Assembly: GCA_016779325.1 (NCBI GenBank)
Contig: JADHNU010000017.1
Location: 1 to 46,838, forward strand
Origin: Pseudomonadales bacterium
GTDB lineage: Bacteria; Pseudomonadota; Gammaproteobacteria; Pseudomonadales; Azotimanducaceae
Direction of reading: 5' to 3'
Length of the DNA: 46,838 bases
The notes beneath the pieces were generated by a model. That model saw only the letters and a list, made by a program, of their open reading frames with translations. It had not been told where the DNA came from and did not search any database. The position numbers and the translations under genes are program-made. Shown here in pieces: positions 46,200 through 46,838 of the stretch (its first letter is position 1; each line of letters opens with the position of its first letter).

Positions 46200-46511
46200 T
46201 TAGCCGAGGCTAATTTGCACATCCACACCTGCGGCGAGATCAAGCTTCATCAGCGCGTCAACGGTCTTTTCCGTCGGCTCGACGATGTCCATCATTCGCT
46301 TGTGGGTACGAATTTCGTACTGATCTCGCGCGTCCTTGTTGACGTGCGGAGAAATTAGGACCGTGTACTTTTCCTTCCGCGTCGGCAGAGGGATGGGGCC
46401 ATGAACCTGGGCGCCGGTGCGCTTGGCCGTGTCGACGATCTCTTGAGCAGAGATATCGATCAGGCGGTGGTCGAAGGCCTTCAGTCGAATTCGAATGCGC
46501 TGATTTTGCAC
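46200..46511 (-). CDS. rpsJ: 30S ribosomal protein S10
   Basis: uS10 is a 30S head protein and, as NusE, a transcription antitermination factor. The 103-residue protein is nearly the same as E. coli S10: [19 protein letters not shown], then [20 protein letters not shown] and [13 protein letters not shown]. The start codon is GTG at 46511, with GGAG about 10 nt upstream. It is the first gene of the S10 operon and has its own strong promoter. Confidence 0.98.
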   Translation of the reverse strand: MQNQRIRIRLKAFDHRLIDISAQEIVDTAKRTGAQVHGPIPLPTRKEKYTVLISPHVNKDARDQYEIRTHKRMMDIVEPTEKTVDALMKLDLAAGVDVQISLG

Positions 46512-46603
46512 TGGTATGCAACTCCAGCCCTGCGAGCGTCGCTCAAGCGGGGCACAATTCTTAGCAAGCTAACTGGGATGGGATCCCGAATTAGGGAGGC
46601 GGA

Positions 46604-46632
46604 ATTCTAGGGATGCCGCCCCATGCCGTCAA
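46604..46632 (-). promoter_or_regulatory. Sigma-70 promoter of the S10 operon
   Basis: On the minus strand TTGACG (46632-46627), a 17-bp spacer and TAGAAT (46609-46604) make a near-consensus promoter. The predicted leader to rpsJ is only about 85 nt and includes small hairpins (TTAGC/GCTAA, GAGCG/CGCTC). The -35 begins directly after the tuf terminator. Confidence 0.85.
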
Positions 46633-46634
46633 CT

Positions 46635-46689
46635 AAAAGTTCGCTCCTGGCGCCAGGAAATTGCACTTTAATTTTCCCAGCGCCGGGAG
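46635..46689 (-). terminator. Intrinsic terminator after tuf
   Basis: On the minus strand the arms at 46689-46670 and 46662-46644 pair over about 17 bp, with one mismatch, two G-T wobbles and a bulge, around a 7-nt loop. TTTT at 46638-46635 follows. It should separate the tuf transcript from the S10 operon promoter just downstream. Confidence 0.75.
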
Positions 46690-46716
46690 CCCCTCCTTTG
46701 CCCGAAGGCGCAGGGC

Positions 46717-46838
46717 TTACTCGATGATCTTAGCGACCACGCCAGCGCCCACGGTCCGACCACCCTCACGGATAGCGAAGCGAAGCCCTTCGTCCATCGC
46801 GATCGGCGCAATCAAATCCACTGCCAGCTTCACGTTGT
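46717..46838 (-). CDS. tuf: Elongation factor Tu, C-terminal end (5' part outside window)
   Basis: Only the last 39 codons and the TAA are present. The translation [20 protein letters not shown], then [19 protein letters not shown], is the domain 3 end of EF-Tu. EF-Tu brings aminoacyl-tRNA to the ribosome as a GTP complex. Its place just upstream of rpsJ matches the str-S10 junction of many bacteria. Confidence 0.97.
   Translation of the reverse strand, partial: NVKLAVDLIAPIAMDEGLRFAIREGGRTVGAGVVAKIIE

Noticed and set aside
1-46838. CRISPR arrays, insertion sequences, prophage, toxin-antitoxin or defence genes
   Set aside because: No direct-repeat arrays, transposase or integrase motifs, or defence-type proteins were seen on either strand. 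The gene content is core throughout.

Overview
The window is 46.8 kb of densely packed, GC-rich chromosome from a gammaproteobacterium. The taxonomic call rests on gene order and protein similarity: TolC, LolB, RlpA and SPOR-type envelope proteins mark a Gram-negative cell, and the order of genes closely follows blocks known from Pseudomonas and relatives. About 55 genes are visible. No CRISPR array, insertion sequence, prophage or plasmid feature was seen. It is almost wholly core housekeeping DNA, and no new multi-gene system was found; the leads worth following are regulatory and structural.

Layout. (1) 1-4500: the 3' end of tolC, converging on a trmH-lipA-SDR operon, then a stand-alone FAD oxidoreductase. 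(2) 4481-6611: class I fumarase, a small unrecognised ORF and a tRNA-Met with its own near-consensus promoter. (3) 6663-13492 (minus strand): TPR lipoprotein-lolB-ispE-tRNA-Gln-prs-rplY-pth-ychF, diverging from hemA-prfA-prmC-moeB (13613-17586, plus strand). (4) 17583-27448 (minus strand): proA-nadD-rsfS-rlmH-mrdA-rodA-mltB-rlpA-dacA-ybeD-lipB, the cell-elongation and septal-wall block ending in lipoyl transfer. (5) 27500-32544: a Lon-substrate-domain protein, uppP, ssb and uvrA. (6) 32609-46838 (minus strand): tuf (3' end), then the S10, spc and alpha ribosomal operons through rplQ, including secY and rpoA. A strong bidirectional terminator at 32559-32587 separates uvrA from rplQ.

The genes serve translation (ribosomal proteins, RF1 and its methylase PrmC, Pth, TrmH, RlmH, RsfS), cofactor synthesis (HemA, LipA/LipB, NadD, MoeB-like, Prs, IspE), peptidoglycan and outer-membrane assembly (RodA-PBP2, DacA, MltB, RlpA, UppP, LolB) and DNA repair (SSB, UvrA). 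Overlapping start and stop codons (ATGA or GTGA) are frequent, so translational coupling is probably common.

The most interesting signals are a 184-nt, hairpin-rich, attenuator-like gap between rpsJ and rplC; a short ORF that runs antisense into tRNA-Met; convergent genes whose stop codons overlap; stop codons placed in the loops of GC hairpins; a perfect 10-bp inverted repeat in the hemA/TPR divergent region; and substitutions at family-conserved residues in Pth and NadD.
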